Of a stretch of 64,000 nt of DNA, positions 62,456 through 64,000 are shown piece by piece. The stretch covers positions 8,785,456 through 8,849,455 of the forward strand of contig CM043792.1 of assembly GCA_023974075.1 (NCBI GenBank), read 5' to 3'. Both the position numbers and the translations under genes were made by a program. Under the pieces are notes generated by a model. It saw nothing but the letters and a program-made list of their open reading frames with translations. It did not search any database and was not told the origin of the DNA. Origin of the DNA: Chaenocephalus aceratus (lineage: Eukaryota > Chordata > Actinopteri > Perciformes > Channichthyidae). Each line of letters begins with the position of its first letter. Within the stretch, counting starts at the first letter, position 1.

Positions 62456-64000
62456 AAGCAGCAATCCAGAACAATGCAGTTTCCATGTGTGCCATAGAGG
62501 GCGAAGTTACTCCACAAAGGGCCTGCAGGGGCTAATGTTCTGTACAACAAATAACGCTATGCAAATAACGCAATGGTGACCGAGGCTGAAGTCACATACA
62601 CTTAATAATATGATAGCAAAGAATGCAAGATATTACAGTAATGTAATAAATACATAGCATCCAATTATTTTATTTGTTTTTCTACTATATTTATATTTAA
62701 AGATGCTCAATTTTCAGTAGGCTACAATTGCAATTTGTAAAATTCACAAAACCTTCCATTTCTGCAAAAAAACATATTCCAAAACAAGCAAAAGTGCACC
62801 AAATGTTTACATGTAGTCGCGTACAAATAATACATAGATCTATAAGGTAAAAAGTGAGGACATATTACTGACATTAAACATCACTAAATTAAAAAAGAAA
62901 GAACACAATAAAAGTAAATAAATACCAAGCTGCAACATACATTTACATTACAAGTCTAGATTTTAATAATTTCATCAGGAGGTTGATTAGGGAACGGGTG
63001 AAACCGAGCATTCCTCACTCCGATTGGCTTATTTTCTTGTCGATCATAATGATCTTGTCGCTGATTGGCTGCTGGCCTAGAATCCTCGGAAGAGTGTCAT
63101 TTTTGTACTTGAGCAAAAACTTCGGCATATCTATCGGTGGTGTGGGCGTGGCTTCTAGCTGATTCACAACTTTTGGAAATAAATGGCCACTGAAAAGCTC
63201 TAAAAACAGGTATGTTTCTCCACCTAACAAGATTAACTTTTCATTTAACCAAATAGCAGATAGTGTCTTGTGTAGTTTATTGTGTTTGCTCTCCCAAACA
63301 TGGTCTGAGTTTGATTGTCTTTTGGCCACAAGCTAGCCAACTTTCCTCCTGTCTTGAAACGTTTCTCAGTAACGACAACACGCCTATCTAACTCGTAAAC
63401 GTGTCTTTCATAAATTGTAGCTTATCTGAATCCTCTGAATCAACAGTACACACTTTTACTCTTCATTTAACGGCTGATACTGACAACTTGCAGTTTGCCT
63501 GTATTGTCATCATCTTCTTCCACAAAAATGCAACGTGACCACATCTATTAACGTTCTAATTCAAGGATAAAGAAGGCGCTTTGAGAAACAGCTTTCAAAC
63601 CGAATTAGCTTAAATACAATCTTCATTCAGGCAGACCCCATTTTTATGATTGTGATGTGTCTCAATCTGCTGAGAGGAGCTAGAACTTTGAAATGGCAGA
63701 TTTGTGAAGGGGAGTTTGGTAGGGGTTTCTCCCCTCACGCGACACATTAAGATAATCAGTACTGTATCCAACGACCTGTGTCCTCGTGACATTCCCACGG
63801 AAGCAATTATACACCGTAAATCTATTTTGCATTTTACATGTCTAAACTTCCATAAGCAGACCCAATACTACTGGGTAAAGGTTTAACTTTATGAAAATAA
63901 CTGTAAAATACGGAAGTGTTTGTAAGCGAGTTGAGACATGTCTGCTGTCTCTTCTTGTCACTGCTCTGCTCTAATAATAATAATAATAATGTTTGGTTGC
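62456..64000. other. Right-edge region without a recognised gene
   Basis: AT-rich sequence; a 104-residue frame at 63015-63329 (minus) has no recognisable family. An AAT repeat lies at 63974-63991. No transposon termini were seen. Confidence 0.45.

Noticed and set aside
63015..63329. 104-codon minus-strand frame near the right edge
   Set aside because: No family recognised and AT-rich surroundings; not enough evidence for a gene.

Overview
This window is nuclear DNA from a teleost fish, most likely a percomorph. It is AT-rich, intron-rich and dense in fish-type transposons and CA/TG microsatellites, with no operons, prophage or CRISPR. Three protein-coding genes are recognisable, all identified by reading translated exons and comparing them with remembered vertebrate families.

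Left: the 5' part of anapc2 (scaffold subunit of the anaphase-promoting complex) on the minus strand, four exons between 5759 and 2942; the remaining exons are not seen and presumably lie left of base 1. Centre: a complete rasip1 (Ras/Rap effector of endothelial junctions and lumen formation) on the plus strand, 16 coding exons from 8465 to 47518, about 1148 codons, with RA, FHA and DIL domains and a C-terminal PDZ domain that I do not recall in mammalian RASIP1 but know from its paralogue RADIL. Right: mpv17l (Mpv17/PMP22-family membrane protein) on the minus strand, four exons from 60496 to 58273. anapc2 and rasip1 are head to head across 2.7 kb; rasip1 and mpv17l are tail to tail. Their functions are unrelated, so the order looks like ordinary synteny.

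The rest is transposon archaeology, concentrated in rasip1 introns 8, 10 and 13 and the 3' intergenic region. It includes several hAT elements with 8-bp target duplications (one split a CA microsatellite), a deleted DIRS-type tyrosine-recombinase retroelement with inverted terminal repeats and an internal complementary region, a piggyBac element in TTAA retaining the transposase zinc-finger tail, two near-identical LINE copies, a solo LTR with a 5-bp duplication, and SINE pieces.

All three genes carry single-base homopolymer-length frameshifts inside otherwise conserved exons (seven in total; exon phases close only after correcting each by one base). This points to uncorrected sequence errors rather than three dead genes. 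I see no wholly new biological system. The best leads are the PDZ-bearing rasip1 with an FBW7-degron-like LLTPPNTP motif, the compact DIRS derivative, the GC-AG intron in anapc2 and the hAT insertion into a microsatellite.
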